From Apostichopus japonicus (Eukaryota; Echinodermata; Holothuroidea; Aspidochirotida; Stichopodidae), in the NCBI RefSeq assembly GCF_037975245.1, contig NC_092579.1, positions 5,271,001-5,335,000 on the forward strand: 64,000 nt of DNA, read 5' to 3'. A model generated the notes under the pieces. The model saw only the letters and a program-made list of their open reading frames with translations, did no database searches and was not told the origin of the DNA. The translations under genes and the position numbers were made by a program. Positions 22,182 through 35,759 of this stretch are shown one piece after another; position 1 is the stretch's first letter; every line of letters starts with the position of its first letter.

Positions 22182-25100
22182 CAGGGACGTCGCTAGAGGG
22201 GGATTTGGGGTGTCTCCCCACCCCCCCCCCCAATCTTGGTAAAACTGACAATAGTTGGAAAATTTGAGTGCGTCAGTCAGAATTTCCGGACTATCGCACT
22301 CTAATTTACCTAGGCCAATTCATATATTACTGTGATTGTGAATGACCGAAAAAATATTTCGGTCAAAATTGACCTTTAATCAATCATATTTACCATGTTT
22401 TCCTTGCTTCTTTGAGAAATTGTTTCCCACGACCCTTATACTCCACCATCCAAACTTCGTTTGATTTTAAATACTCTAAAAAAAATGCCTAATAGAACTA
22501 CCGTACAACGTTCGCCAGCTTCAATTCGGTTTATTTATGTACTAATTTGGCTAAATTGGGTGGGTTGACCCTGTTCGCTAGCTTCAAGTATGTTCAGTTT
22601 ATATCATGGACGTAGCCAGGGGGAGCAGTGGGAGAACTCCCCCCCCCCTATTTCAGTGTCGAAATATGTTAAGAACTGTTGAGATTTTTGCATGGTATTT
22701 TGTCAGTGCTCTTTTGATCTTGAATACTCGTCAGCTCCGTTAACTCGATTATAATTATAGAAATATTCAGGCCTACTGATTCAGCTACTTAGTTTGGCAG
22801 AAGAAATTAGCTAACTTTAGCCTATAGCCTATTACCAGCCTACAGTTGGCCACTGCGTAATAAAATACATATAGCTTACCTAACTGCACTCGTTGGAGAG
22901 TCACGAATCGTAGCCCAACGACGACAACAACGTGGGTTCTCATCCTTTCTATGATTCGTCATTAGTTGTTGCACGAACAGCATGTTATGAAGCTAAGCTA
23001 GCAATCGTACGTGATACGCGCTTCCTATAAATAATTATTAGACTGATAAATATGAAAGTTGATGTTGTCCATCAGTTAAGTTCATGAATTGTATTAAAGT
23101 CCAAACATTGGACAATAAACAAGAATCATCCTACTGGAAAAATTGTAAAAGAGCACTATGTTTCTTTCTGATACAATATGTAAAAGAACATGTAAAAGAA
23201 TAATTCAAACCGGAAACAAAATCTGTTGATAATATGATATCATATGATAATGATGAAACTGGCAAAGCATTGCACCAGATCGCATCTAAGGACCTTCAAT
23301 TGTTCAAAAATCTCCGTATAGAATATATTTATAGAAATAGTTCATTTGTTATTTTTGTAACGACCAAAACACAGGTTCATGTTGCTACGGTTTATTTAGG
23401 TAAACAAACAACAAATAACCATGCAAAGACAAAACAAATGGATCATGAATACAAGATTAAAGTAATGACTTATCATGGATAATTAATGTAAATTAAATGT
23501 GCAATGAGAAACAATACATAGAGACGAAGAGTCATAAACATTGAGTATTGTTCTTACTTAATTGAAGGTTGTGTCATTATTCTCAGACGTTGGTCATGGC
23601 AAAGCTCTGAGTCCAACTTTCTCAATTACTCCAAACATGGGGGTAAAAACAGACCTCCATGCTCCAACAAAATGAATTAAAACAAATCACTTTAGGAAAT
23701 AAAAAGAATACATATCAGGTGACATGTCATGTGACTTACTTCATGTGAGCAATTGGGTTGCCAAGGAGAAGATAGAACTCTAAGGTCTGATATTGCATTT
23801 TAATACCAATTTACACCTTCACCCATCTCCAGGAAACCTGCTTATTACAAAGTTTGATCATCCATCACTGATTATGATAACGACAAAAAGGAGCATAATA
23901 GTATACAACTTAGCAAACACATCACGGTCGATGTAGCGCACATTGTGCCAAAGACATCTTACAACGTCAAGGCCACATAACACACATGCGTTAGGATAGC
24001 ACAGTAGTGAACGGCGATCTACGGTGATAAGCAAGTTACTCGTGGAGGTTAAACAGATTACCTCCATGAGTTACTTAATTCACAGCAATTTCGAAATTAA
24101 CTACACTCTCCATCACTCTGCAATAAAATCCTATCACACAATCATGAATTAAAGCTTACCCTGAAAGCAACACGATCTTGTTGTAGTAGTAGTAACAAAT
24201 GATTCTCATAAAAAAGTAGTAAAGTAGAGTAGATGGCGATCGTCGCCTTTTGCCAAGTCCATCGATAAGGGTTACCACTGTTACATTTTTATTCGTGGAA
24301 TCGGGCCCACATAATAATGTATAACTTAGAATTAGACAATTTTCTTCCTCAGAAGTAATGACCATAAAATAACAAAAAAGGTATGATGTTTACATCAAAT
24401 ACCTAAGGTTTGAAAGTGTTCGGAGATTGGCCTAAAATTAAACTTCTTGATGATTTCCTTCATTTTTGGTTGTACAAATTATATTCTTCAAAGAATCGGG
24501 ACTTTCTTTAAAAAAATTTAGGTAAATAATTTGGTGTATGTAACACGTGAGCGATACTTAGTATGTTCCTTAACTGCATCCTCCCCGCCCTATGGATATT
24601 TCCCGGCTACAGTTTCGCATTGGCAGAGTCAGAATGACTAAACTTGAATATTAGCGCTCTTTACAGCTATTTATATGAATATGGCTGCCAAGAAAACATT
24701 ACTAGTTTTAGTTACTGTTGTAGTTGTTTTATCTGCGAGCTTTGTCTATTCATCTTAGAGCAGAGTTAACTATCAGGTTATTAGTTAATATGGTTTGGCG
24801 TCTATCGCCACCGAATTTTTCTTTATCGAATTTATATAAAGGCCTACGTGAGAACCGCAACCACTGAAAACTGTATGTTTTTACAGTATGTTTTTATATT
24901 TATTTCTAAGAACTCTATTGGTCCTTTTACGAAGATGATAGGCCGATTGTTATTTTTTGGTAATTCACTATGTCATCGAATTAATATGTTGAAAAAAAGG
25001 TTTCCCCTTTGTTACACTAACATAGCTTTTTAGTTAGTAGTTTATGTAGCCTTCAAGCAGATGACTTATACTCAGTTGCATACTTGCTTAACGTGATTAA

Positions 25101-25340
25101 AAAAGTTTGTGAAGTGAGGGCCAGTGGGTGCAAATGTATCGAGAAAAGTTCGGAACAAAAGTGCAGTCGCGAAAGATGGGGTGTCTGATTGACACTGACC
25201 GTATCGTTGACGAGTAGCGCGGATGGAGGGGGGAACAAGGCAGCAGTCGGAATTTTCTGGCTTCAAAACCCATCCAGTTGGAATTTCGGCCACTACACCT
25301 CCCCCCCCCCCCCAATCATCAGGCCTTAGCTACGTCCCTG
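22182..25340. mobile_element. 3.16 kb hAT-type element, non-autonomous
   Basis: The ends are inverted: CAGGGACGTCGCTA on the left and, on the complementary strand, CAGGGACGTAGCTA on the right. The 8-bp flanks GTTATAAC (22174-22181) and GTTATAGC (25341-25348) match at 7 of 8 positions. C runs lie just inside both ends. No frame longer than about 82 residues and no hAT transposase motif is visible. A second TIR-like motif at about 22613-22640 hints at another insertion inside. Confidence 0.8.
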
Positions 25341-25348
25341 GTTATAGC

Positions 25349-26974
25349 CATGCAGTCTAGCCTGTTTACGGTGTTAGCGTTAGGCATAGTCTAGCCAGGA
25401 CGATTGGGCCAATCGCCGACCTAAACCTCAACCCTAACCTGAACATTATTTTTAATTTTCCATGGAAATTCCTGAGAAAGATGCACCAAAACAAAAGCGA
25501 TAAATCCACAAATAGACCACTGTTTCAATTAGGCCAATCCAGACAAAAGTTAGGACGTTCGTACAACAGACGACCACAAGTAGGCCATTTAGTGGCCTAA
25601 TTGTGGATGTGAATCCACAATAAGGCCACAGTGATGTGCCGCACACACACAGTGATGTGCCCACTCTCCCTCTCTTTCTCTTCTGTACCCTAAAATCAAA
25701 ACATTAAAATTAGTGTCAGTTCTCCGGGAGTCATATGTATAAAATTACTGCCTTACAACTTTCACACTGTTTGGTTGTTTTTGGTATGCTCTTTCCAGCT
25801 TTGTGTTAAACACCACACAATGAACCATATATATGGTAGTAGTGAAGTAGCTAACCTACGTGTCCCGGAGTATCTTTTCTAGCAGGTCTACAGCTTATGC
25901 ACTGTGAGCTATCGCGTATTAATCAAAGTAAAACATTTCAATGCTAAACTAGAGTTGTACTTTCGATTCCGATAATTTAACTCGCATTTAGGAAAGCAAC
26001 GTCATAGGTTTCCAAGGAAACCAGAAAGAAAATGCAACTGATTACGAGATACAGAAGACCTGTTAGGCAACTAGATGTAAGGGCCCACTTCACCGCCATG
26101 CCTAGAGTTCGGGCCCTACTGGACCTCCTCCTCCTCGTTTAGTGATTTAAAAGATTGGCGCTCCTGTGTTCTGATCAACGGATATAGAGCTACATGATGT
26201 TGGACAGGCGCGTGTGTTTTAAATTCAAGGGATATAGATCTGTGGAATTGAACAATTCAGTTTTGCATTGGATTAATTCATATAGTATTCTAGCTGTTCT
26301 TGATTGTACATTAAAAGGCTTGGTAGTGATTGAGGACCCCTGTTTCATTCAGAGTTTGTATTGAAGTATTTCACAAGGGGTCACTGGAAGATATCTGTTA
26401 CTAGAAATAGCTTTTTTATTCATTCTTTAAGTTTGGTATTATTATATTATATAAGCCATATTCGATGGACAATATGTGTGTCGTTGACCTTATACCGACA
26501 CACACACCGCTGGTGATTGTCGTGGTCACCCGCTGATGAAATCACTGTTCAACTAATGGCATATGACTCCGCTCTGTCGCGTCTCGGCGAATTAGCAGCA
26601 TGCCTGTCTCTACGGTATAGAGATGGCCATGTCCAAAGGTGAAAAACGCAGGATATAATATATGCATGGATAAACCAACACTGAAATGATTTTGATTAAT
26701 ATATTACGAATCAATATATGAAATATGAAGCTGTGGTGTTAATTTAAAGGTTGGTGTTATAGTTTTGTGAACTTCCTAGTTTCTTTGAATTATTAGGAAA
26801 AACAATTTGCCATATGTTCCTATCATATAAAATTAATATAAAGCCGCACAAGTCAGTTCTATACTAGCCCATGAACTATGACCTCCCCCCCCCCCCGACC
26901 GAAAAAAGGGGTGGGGAGTGACAAAAAACGAAGGGAGTGGGATAGATACTTGCCGTTTTCCTTTAATATACCGT
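25349..26974. other. Gene-free stretch with a C-run relic
   Basis: No exon recognised. A C run and G-rich part at 26884-26940 resembles a transposon end. Confidence 0.5.
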
Positions 26975-26982
26975 GTATTTCT

Positions 26983-27274
26983 CAGGCGCGTAGCCAAGGG
27001 GGTGGGGCGAAGGTGGCAGCCGCCCCCCCCCCTTGAGCATATTTGTTTTTAATTTAATGTTTTTATGATATCGCTAATATTTTCAAAAGATCAAATGCTA
27101 AGAAGCAGCTTACAAGGCCTGGGAAGTGCCATTTCCAGTGATCTGGGAGGCATTTTCAGCCAACAATTTCTTGTACGTTTCGCGCCAACTCATGGTGGCG
27201 CTACGCTTAGATAGTTTGCAATGCCGAATCTACAGTTTCGCCCCTCCCTTGGCAAATTCCTGGCTACGCGCCTG
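26983..27274. mobile_element. 292-bp hAT-type MITE carrying the shared hairpin module
   Basis: The termini CAGGCGCGTAGCCA are inverted, with 8-bp flanks GTATTTCT (26975-26982) and GTATCTCT (27275-27282) matching 7 of 8. A long C run follows the left end. The interior holds the module AAGGCCTGGGAAGTGCCATT through the hairpin at 27182-27201, which recurs in other elements here. Confidence 0.85.
27182..27201. repeat. Conserved hairpin module, copy 1
   Basis: The arms GCGCCA and TGGCGC flank an 8-base loop. Embedded in a ~100-bp module that is also found at 29012, 29635, 29800, 45947 and 46856. Confidence 0.8.
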
Positions 27275-28543
27275 GTATCTCTTGCTCTCTTAACTATGGC
27301 ACACAATGTAAATTAGCTCATTCCTAGTTTACCACGAGAGCATTCGCCCTATATTTTTATTAAGGAAATAACGCTAAGGTAAAGTAAGTAAACTTATGTA
27401 TGTTTGTTTCTATGCTATCATTTTGATGCCTCGTTTGATGACTTATGATACAGGTATACGTGTGAAGCAAAGTTATCTAACAAGATCATGTATAATGCAT
27501 AAAGTATGTAAGCCGTCATAAAACCAGTTTCTTAGTCGAAACACGCGACACAGATAATTTGCCTTTACGTTTTACGCTATAACTGAATACAGAATTAAAA
27601 GATGCTACAAGGACGTATCGTACGTAGCGTCATGTATACGTATGACATCAACCTTGGAACGTCGCAACGCTTTTTGAAACGTCCGCAGCTGTAAAAAAAA
27701 AACGTTTCCCTATGCATTTTACTTTTTCTCCATCATTAGGCAGCAGTAGCCACACACACGACAGATAAAAGAGTTCTTGGACCACATAGAGTAATATCAT
27801 TTTAAAATGTAGGATTAGTTCACTGGAATAATACCCGAGACAATCGCCAGACGACTAAGTTCCAAAGGTGCTTAGTTCTTCAATAATTAAATTGGCATCA
27901 ACATGTATGTTCGTTGTACCTACAGGGAAACCATCGATGCTTAATGTGCTGTCAGAGTCAGTGGCGGAGAAACAGGGGGGGTTGGGGGGGGTTTTAACCC
28001 CCCCCACTTTTTGAAGAGGGGGGTTGGCCCACACAATCAACCCCCCTAGTTTTTGCCAGTAATGTTCTGTTATAGCCTATGTTATGTGCTCCAAATGGCA
28101 TAATAAATCAAATTATTAAATTTGAAAATGTTAAAGTCATTTCAACCTTTTACCTGGTAGGCTACATCAACAATTAACGACCGAAAACCGAGTTGGAATT
28201 GACCCACACATTATTTCTAGCCCCTTTCCCCCACATTGCGCATTGGAACTTGTAGTTCATAGCGCTAACTTCACCCCACAACAGACATACACAAAATAAC
28301 GTTTTGTTGCTGTTGAATAGCTTTGGAACTGTATACACTTGCCAACTTCAACGAGGTGAAGGAAGGAAAAGAAAAAGAAGAAAGAGAGAAAAGGAGAAAA
28401 GGATGGAGTAGAAAATACGGCAAGAAAACGGGAAGAGAAAGAGGAACAGTAACAAAATTATTCGAATTTGTAAAGCAAACAGCAGATATCACATCATATC
28501 AGTGAGCATGAAAATGGCGTTCCACGATAAACAGCCTCCAAAC

Positions 28544-29099
28544 CATGGGCGCAGATCCTGGTGAGGACAGCGGGACGCGTCCCCACCAACTTTTTCAGTA
28601 GTGGGGACATGATATACCGTGTCCCCACCAATTTGTCTTGACCAATAGCTGCATTTCAAGTTCCCCTGTATTGAACTTTGGCGCAGTTTGATCCAGCATT
28701 GTGCAAATGACATGCAGCAGTTCTCATTTTATTGTATTTTATCCAGTTGTTAAATATAGGACGGAAATCGCATTTGCGGCAGTCTATATTTGTTTTCTGG
28801 GAGAGGAACCCAGACCCATCGTATATACAAAAGTCTACTTGGATTATTTGTCCCCTGATTTTCTTTCTGCGGACGCCCATGTATTTCTCCAAACTAAATT
28901 TCTAAGCCATGAGATCTAAAACTTAGGGAGGTTTAGGAGCATCATTAGGTCTGGGAAGTGTTATTTCCGGCCATCTGGGAGGTATATTTGCCCCCAAAAA
29001 TCGTACGCTACGCGCGAACCAATGGTCGCGCTCCGCTTAGATAGTGTCATAGAACAGACACGCGTCCCCACCATTATCCAAGACTGATCTGCGCCCATG
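28544..29099. mobile_element. 556-bp hAT-type element nested in 27959-29909
   Basis: The inverted termini CATGGGCGCAGATC are flanked by CTCCAAAC (28536-28543) and CTCAAAAC (29100-29107), a 7 of 8 match. The motif GTCCCCACCA occurs near both ends. Its hairpin copy (29012-29031) has compensating changes in both arms. Confidence 0.85.
29012..29031. repeat. Conserved hairpin module, copy 2 (compensated arms)
   Basis: The arms read GCGCGA and TCGCGC. Relative to the other copies both arms changed at the matching position, so pairing is kept. Confidence 0.8.
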
Positions 29100-29634
29100 C
29101 TCAAAACTGTCGATGTGTGTAGTGTTCGGTTTTGGAAATATCTGGTATATTTTTATTTCCTTCAACGAAATTTTTTAGTAACCGTCTGAATTTTCGAAAA
29201 TTCCCTAACCAACATTCTTCATAATACTTCATCATACTCGTGCAATTTTGACCCGTCAGTTAGGGTTTGAAGGAGGTTTTTCTATATCGGTTGTCCATAG
29301 ATGATATTTTGTGTAACATTATGGGTATGTTTTGAAGTGAATTTATTCACGAGAATTGTGAATTTTCAAATTCTGAACAGTGGGGCTGACGGATATTGTG
29401 GGCCGCGATGAAGAATCACCTACAAAAGCAATGATCCACAGGATATGTGATGAAGTCGAACATGATGTGTGACTGGTGACAATCTTCAAAAAGGTTATAG
29501 ATGAGAAAAAAAGTATTTGGAAAAAACTTGGTTCTCAGGCAAAAGTGTACACATGGTTGGTCAGTTTCAAGCCCGAGAGGTGCCATTTCCGGTGATCTGG
29601 GGGTACCAAAACCAGAAATTTGCTTGTACGCTGC

Positions 29635-29654
29635 GCGCCAACCAATGGTGGCGC
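29635..29654. repeat. Conserved hairpin module, copy 3
   Basis: GCGCCA/TGGCGC arms, with the loop ACCAATGG. The upstream part of the module reads GCCATTTCCGGTGATCTGGG. Confidence 0.8.
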
Positions 29655-29799
29655 TCCGCTTAAATATTAATACGCCCCCCCTCCCCGGGTTAGAAAATCC
29701 TGCATACGCCCCTGGTTAAATGCAGCTTTTCAAGGCCTGGGCAGTGCCATTTACTGCAATCTGGGAGGCAATATTTGCCAAAAAATTCTTGTGCACTTC

Positions 29800-29819
29800 G
29801 CGCCAACTTATGGTGGCGC
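29800..29819. repeat. Conserved hairpin module, copy 4
   Basis: GCGCCA/TGGCGC arms with the loop ACTTATGG, near the right end of the 27959-29909 element. Confidence 0.8.
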
Positions 29820-29917
29820 TCAACTTATATAGTGAGCCAGCAGTTATGACTTTTTATTTCATAAATGGCCTGCAACCCCCCCACTTCTGACAAGAAATCT
29901 CCGCCACTGGTCAGAGT

Positions 29918-32900
29918 TGATCGTGAGTGTGGTAAGGTAGGATTTTTCTTTTGTGAATCCTAACAATGTAACAGACGTATTGCATAATTGACGGGCACCT
30001 AGACCGCACGATATCGGTATGCACCCCTCGAAGTTGATAAACAAAGACTAACATATAACATAGTTTCTTGGTCGATAGATCCCCTTTGAACCCCCAAAAA
30101 GTTCATGTTCTATCTTCCGATTGCTATCTTCATATGAATGGTTGATGTTTGAGTCACTTAACGACCAACTACAAGGGGTTAAAACCCGTGTTTTCTATGT
30201 GTCTCGTTGTATCACGGTGGCATTTCATACGGTGTGTTGTTATATGATATCTGTTCCAAGATACATGGTTATATTCTGATCTTGTACCGGGAGTTATATA
30301 ATTAAAGCAATATAATTATATAGAGCCCGGAATCGTAAAGTATTTTACTGTATAGTTCCGTAATCTGCATCCAGATCTTCCCCTCCCCACAATATAAGTG
30401 GGCGAAAATGTTCAACAGAGTCAATTCAACTCTCAATTCAGTAAAATATATCAGTGTTATAAGAAGAGCATTCATGTTCATGTTTCACCTTGAAAGTTAG
30501 CCGAATCTGCATGTCTCAGCCAGTGGACTGTGCACTTTGTGTTGCATGTTTCTTTATAATTAACCTATTAGAAACACATAGATATTTTAAATTTCCGTCT
30601 TAAATACTAAACGATGTCCCTATCTTTTTCATATTTTGCATATTTTACAATTGAAATTTCCTTTACGTGTCACAGTCGACTGTCCCTATAAATATCATAC
30701 ACATACTGTCTGCTAACGGTTTATCCTTTGAAAAGCTCGCTTGGTAGTGAAACGATGGATCGTATATTAAAGTAATGAACTTATGGAGAATGTTAGTGTT
30801 GTTGTAACAGTTACGCTTACAAGACAAACTTAGTGTATGCCCCAGCTTACCGCATCGTACACGACAGCACACGATACATTTCCGTTTACACGAAATATGG
30901 TACACTGCATCTTTTGGAAAACCATCATAATTATTTGGTGAGCCTTTTCAGTATAACGCATGAGCGTCGGGAGGTTCACCGAATGTAGAAAGATGCTCTG
31001 AAAAGGTTATCACTTTTTGAAAGTCATAATTTTTTTGATGAAAAGCTTATCTATGTCGCCTTACAGCTGCTTCATGTATGCTTACATCGGCCACATACCA
31101 GTAACTCACATTAACATTGATATTCCTGGTGTTTCCGTTTGGCGTTCCATATCTCAACTCCTGCTGAGTGAATGGTACAGTCAAGCATGACGCGCGCTGG
31201 TTGGATCTCCCAATACCACCTGTATCGTTGCGTCACCACAAGAATAATGCTATCCACTCGTCTTAAAGCAGCTTATCGCGTTTGTCTGTTATTGTATTAT
31301 TTCTCGGCCAAAAATAAATGGTTCAAAGGCTAAAATAAAACACACTTTTGTTTCCCTCTTTTTTCTATCTGTAATGACTGATATTAATGCAACAAGACAA
31401 CATTTACTAAATAGGTCAGCCATGGATGTAGTTGAACAGCAGGAGATTTTACGGTTCAAATACAGCCTAGTGCTTTAATCTCTTTTTATTTAATTGATAT
31501 TATTTAATTTAATTGAAATGTCCTTGGAAATGAAGAACGAGAGATTCCAAAGTCAGCGTGCTTGGTTTCATGAATACTGTAGTTTGTTTGCTTCAAGAGA
31601 GGACACTGTCATATGCTATAACAGGTTTATCAGTAATAAATGTTTTGACGCATGCTCAAAATGAGAGGAACCTGTTGTAGAGAAGAATATTGTCTATGTC
31701 AATATAGTACATGTTCTAGGCGTAATACTAGTGGGCATGTAACTTTAACGGCCTAGCCATATATACCGATATTTAATCATAAGCGTCTCTCACACATTTA
31801 AACTTGAACACAGATTTACTGATGATACATTGCATTGGAAGGCTTTAGCCGGTTTACAACAGATGCTTAAAACCACTGTTCAAAAGATGAATGAGACCAT
31901 AAAATACATCAAGCAATCGTCATCCCGCCAACAATCATCATATGATGTAATCGGAGCCCATGATGCTTTGCGCATAATAATAGGTTCAGTGTAGAAGTTG
32001 TAATCGTCTGCGCCCTTCCCCTTATTTGACGGGAAGAATTATTTTACATGGTTCATACGAATATCCCATATGAGTTTAGTTATGCGAGGTCGAGATGTCA
32101 TGAAACGGCGAAGGTGATTAGTTTGCCAAAGATGAGAAAATGCCTTTGCTCTTCGGACCCTAATTATGAACCTTACGGAGAGACAAACATAAAGATCAGA
32201 ATGTTGAGATGACAATGTGTGTTTGAAGATGGCCAAATGTTAGTACACATTCATATTTTAGATTTGGACCCCAATACCGGTTTCCATGGGGAATCATGCC
32301 TCAATAATATATGTAACTTACTTTTTTGTATGAATATAGAATCAGTCATGGATTATTTTCTGTTAACAAAATGGGTTCGAGCAGTACTCTGCTTTCCCCG
32401 TAAACAAGTATCGGGCCCCCTTAAAAAGAAGTGCATCGCTACGCCATTGGGTTAGAAAGGTAATTACCGGTTCAGGATAGCTTTGCCCAAATAGTTGTTG
32501 TATACGTATATTTATATGGAAAGTGATATCAATAACGTGTAAGCCAAGTGGGTAGTGCGTATAAACCCAACCCAAACAGGAGGGGGTAGAAGTGGTAACG
32601 GAGTCAATAGTTCCCTCTTACCCTCAAGTGAAGCCGAAAACGCCAAACCTGAAACCAAAAGTATCAAACGAAATAACTAATATGTGATAGTGAATTCCAC
32701 TAAATAAACTAGGCGGGTAAACTTGTGAAACATTCTTGTCGATCCCTGACAAAAACTATAATAATTTAGATCAGTCCTTTTAATAGTCCACGGTGGCAGT
32801 GGAGTGTTGAAGGTATAAACTAACGATGTAATACGAATATTATAATCCCCTATCCACCTTTCACACACACTCACCCCCTTCCTCTCCCCCTTCCTCTTCC

Positions 32901-34100
32901 CCCCTTCTCTCTCCCTCTCGCCCTCTCTTTCAAGTGGTATATAAGTCGTTTCTAACCTCGTTTTACTTTGCATTTAATAGCAACTCTACATTTATGAAGT
33001 CTGCAGCGATTACGTCAGTATGATTATAATGCTCAGGTTCCATTTTTATACTCTTTACTATATAACAAAATAATTCATAGCAAAATAAGAACATCAACAA
33101 AATGGCGCATGCTTGCCACAAGTCGTATTTTGACACTGTTTTAGAAATGAAAACGCAATTAGAACTGATGTGCCTAATGACGGCGATACTGCAGTGCAAA
33201 GGTATGCTGAAAGTCGGCACACGAGTTATTAAAACACTGGTCTGAAATGACATGATTAGAATTCCAACGAAGTCTTCCTTCGACAGCAGCCTCTCATACA
33301 GAGAACAGGACCTGTCTGACAGACTAGCAGCTTTTACGGCGAGCTGACGTTTTCAACAAATATGATAATTATCAACTTGCTTCGAGGAGGTCTCATGCTT
33401 TAGTATTCGCCCTCCTTTTACAGCTTATCGAGGGGAACTGTACTCTTAAGTTCGAATATAGACAACTTATTGATCATTTCAATTGAAAAAGAAGACTTGG
33501 TGATTTGACATCTTCATGAGCTAATGTTCAATGTTTTCATTTAAAAATTCAGACTGAAACTGACGTTAAGAAAAAAAAACATTAAATGTTACATAATCCC
33601 ACGTATTGCACATTGCAAAATATGTCGGTCAAAAAAGGATATAGAAACTACTTTAGCATAAACATGGCCAGACTCAATGCACGAAAGCCAAACAAATCGT
33701 ACTTTTGTCTTGTCAAAGTACAAACAATGTTGACAAAGCAGTTTACATCAAACTCTGTTGAAAGTTAACATTGTATAGATTACGAACTTTCATTCAATGA
33801 TATCGGTGAAATCTTTATTATGTCACAACTATATATTTTATATTTGTAGTACTATGTAATAAATCTTAAAACATGTAATTTTCTTTTTGCTTTCTTATTT
33901 ATTGCGGATAGGCCTCATATATAAGGTCTACATCATATCACATTTAAATTTGTTCCAAAATTTATCATCTCATATAATTCGCTATATCAGAAATAAATAT
34001 TACACCACATGAAACTTCTAATTAATTTTATCTCGAAGAATTTCAAGCACTACCTCCCCAACATGAAATTCAATGAACAATTTACAAAAACGTACTACAT
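29918..34100. other. Gene-free stretch
   Basis: No exon, element termini or repeat unit recognised apart from a short pyrimidine-rich tract (32860-32935). Confidence 0.5.
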
Positions 34101-34152
34101 TGTCGAACATGCGTAACTAATGCCAAGAGAGTTGGCTCTGATGTGGTATCTG

Positions 34153-34274
<122 letters not shown>

Positions 34275-34343
34275 TATAAGAGAAAACCAGAGAAATAAGA
34301 TATGACTCATAATTAACAAATAAAGAGTAAGTTTTAGAAAATA

Positions 34344-34384
34344 TATTGGAATTTTCGGTCCCCCTGGGACCTTCGTCAGCAATA
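34344..34384 (-). ncRNA. Hammerhead-ribozyme-like motif of a Penelope-type retroelement
   Basis: The minus strand reads stem I TATTG, core CTGACGA, one extra A, stem II GGTCCC, loop AGG, GGGACC, core GAAA, a two-pair stem III (AATT), C, and stem I CAATA. Stems I (5 bp) and II (6 bp) pair perfectly, and both core boxes (CUGANGA and GAAA) are intact. Hammerhead motifs with very short stem III are known in Penelope-like elements. The extra A between the core and stem II departs from the consensus, so activity is uncertain. It is followed by an (AT)n tract. Confidence 0.6.
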
Positions 34385-35759
34385 CTTGGCAGTCGATGAA
34401 AAGTACAAAATGTAACACAATGAAAGTACTTTGGCACAAAATTAAGTGTTTTAGTATGTTTTTCTTGGGTAACATGGATGGTGTCGGATAGAGGGATGTC
34501 GAGGTAGGGAGGGCAAGGAGAGTCGGTTGCTGAAAGAGTGGTATATTGGTCCTTTTTTAAAGAACCCCCACCAGTTTCTACAATGTATAACATAGACAAG
34601 GGATATGATGAAATGTGAACACATGTAGTTGCAAAAATAATAGTTCCAGTGGCGTAATATATTAAGTCGGAACTCTTATGAAGCACACAGACTACGATTT
34701 TAAAGTGCATTACTTGAATTGTCTCTGACAATAGTTTCTAAGTATCCTTCAAAAGTGTTGGAAGCTTTCCCACTGTATTATGCCCTTTAACGGAATGTGA
34801 AATTTTTCTTACGCTCACAGGCACATTCATAATATCCAACCCAACCTCGTGTGAATCCTCAGATTTAAAGAAGGAAACAACTGTGCCATTGTCCAAGTGT
34901 TTACACGTTGTACTATAGTATGTGGTTCTTTCTTCTTTATTTCCTTCCAGTATACATATAAAATTTATAGAGAGGTGTCATAAAATACCTCAACAAGAAG
35001 AATAACTAATATAAAAGGTGATATTGTTTTAAAGATATCATATCAAATACATTTACGCAAACAAAGGTTAATACATAAAACTATATAACAAACAGACTGC
35101 AACAAACATTTTAAGTGCTCGGATGGAATGTATGAAGCAGCACGGTAAATAAATGAGTTGCTGTAAACTTACGTTCGGTATTTTGTGGGGATTTCTTAGA
35201 CTTCTCCTCGGTTTGTACAGAAGAATTTTTAGTACAGTATTCAAAGGGTGATTCTGATCACTGTAAATCTTATTTGCCATTCTTGTAAACTCAGTTCTAG
35301 CAGCAGCATTTACTTTTTCTAAAGGTATATTGTAATCTAAAATTAAATACAGCTGATGTGTATTTAAGAAACTTCATTCTTCTTTCTTTGCTTTCTTGCA
35401 ATATAAAATGGTACCAGACAGGCACTGCATAGATCACATGTGCCAGGGTAGGATAATAGTATCGAAAACATTTTCCTTAGCATTTTGGTTAAAGGGAGAC
35501 ACAACGTAAGCCACACTAGATACTATATAATACACTTTTTTTAATACCTTGATACATTGCAAGAAAAGTAAGAAAAGTTAAAACTGTCGTTGCTGTATAC
35601 TCCCAGTACCCAGTTTTTGGAGGTTCTAGCCACCTCAGATTCCTCAATAAGGAAACGTTTCAATCTTAATAGAATGAGACATTCATGTTTTATGCATTTA
35701 TGGTTTTATTTAAAAAAACAAATTTCCATTATTTGGGGGGGGGGTTGGGCAATAAAGTA

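Larger units (their letters stand above)
27959..29909. mobile_element. 1.95 kb hAT-type composite element
   Basis: The termini CAGTGGCGGAGA and TCTCCGCCACTG are inverted, with a perfect 8-bp duplication GTCAGAGT (27951-27958 and 29910-29917). The interior holds another complete element (28544-29099) and a 5'-less copy of a further family (about 29110-29716) ending in ATACGCCCCTG. Three copies of the hairpin module lie within it. No transposase frame is visible. Confidence 0.9.
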
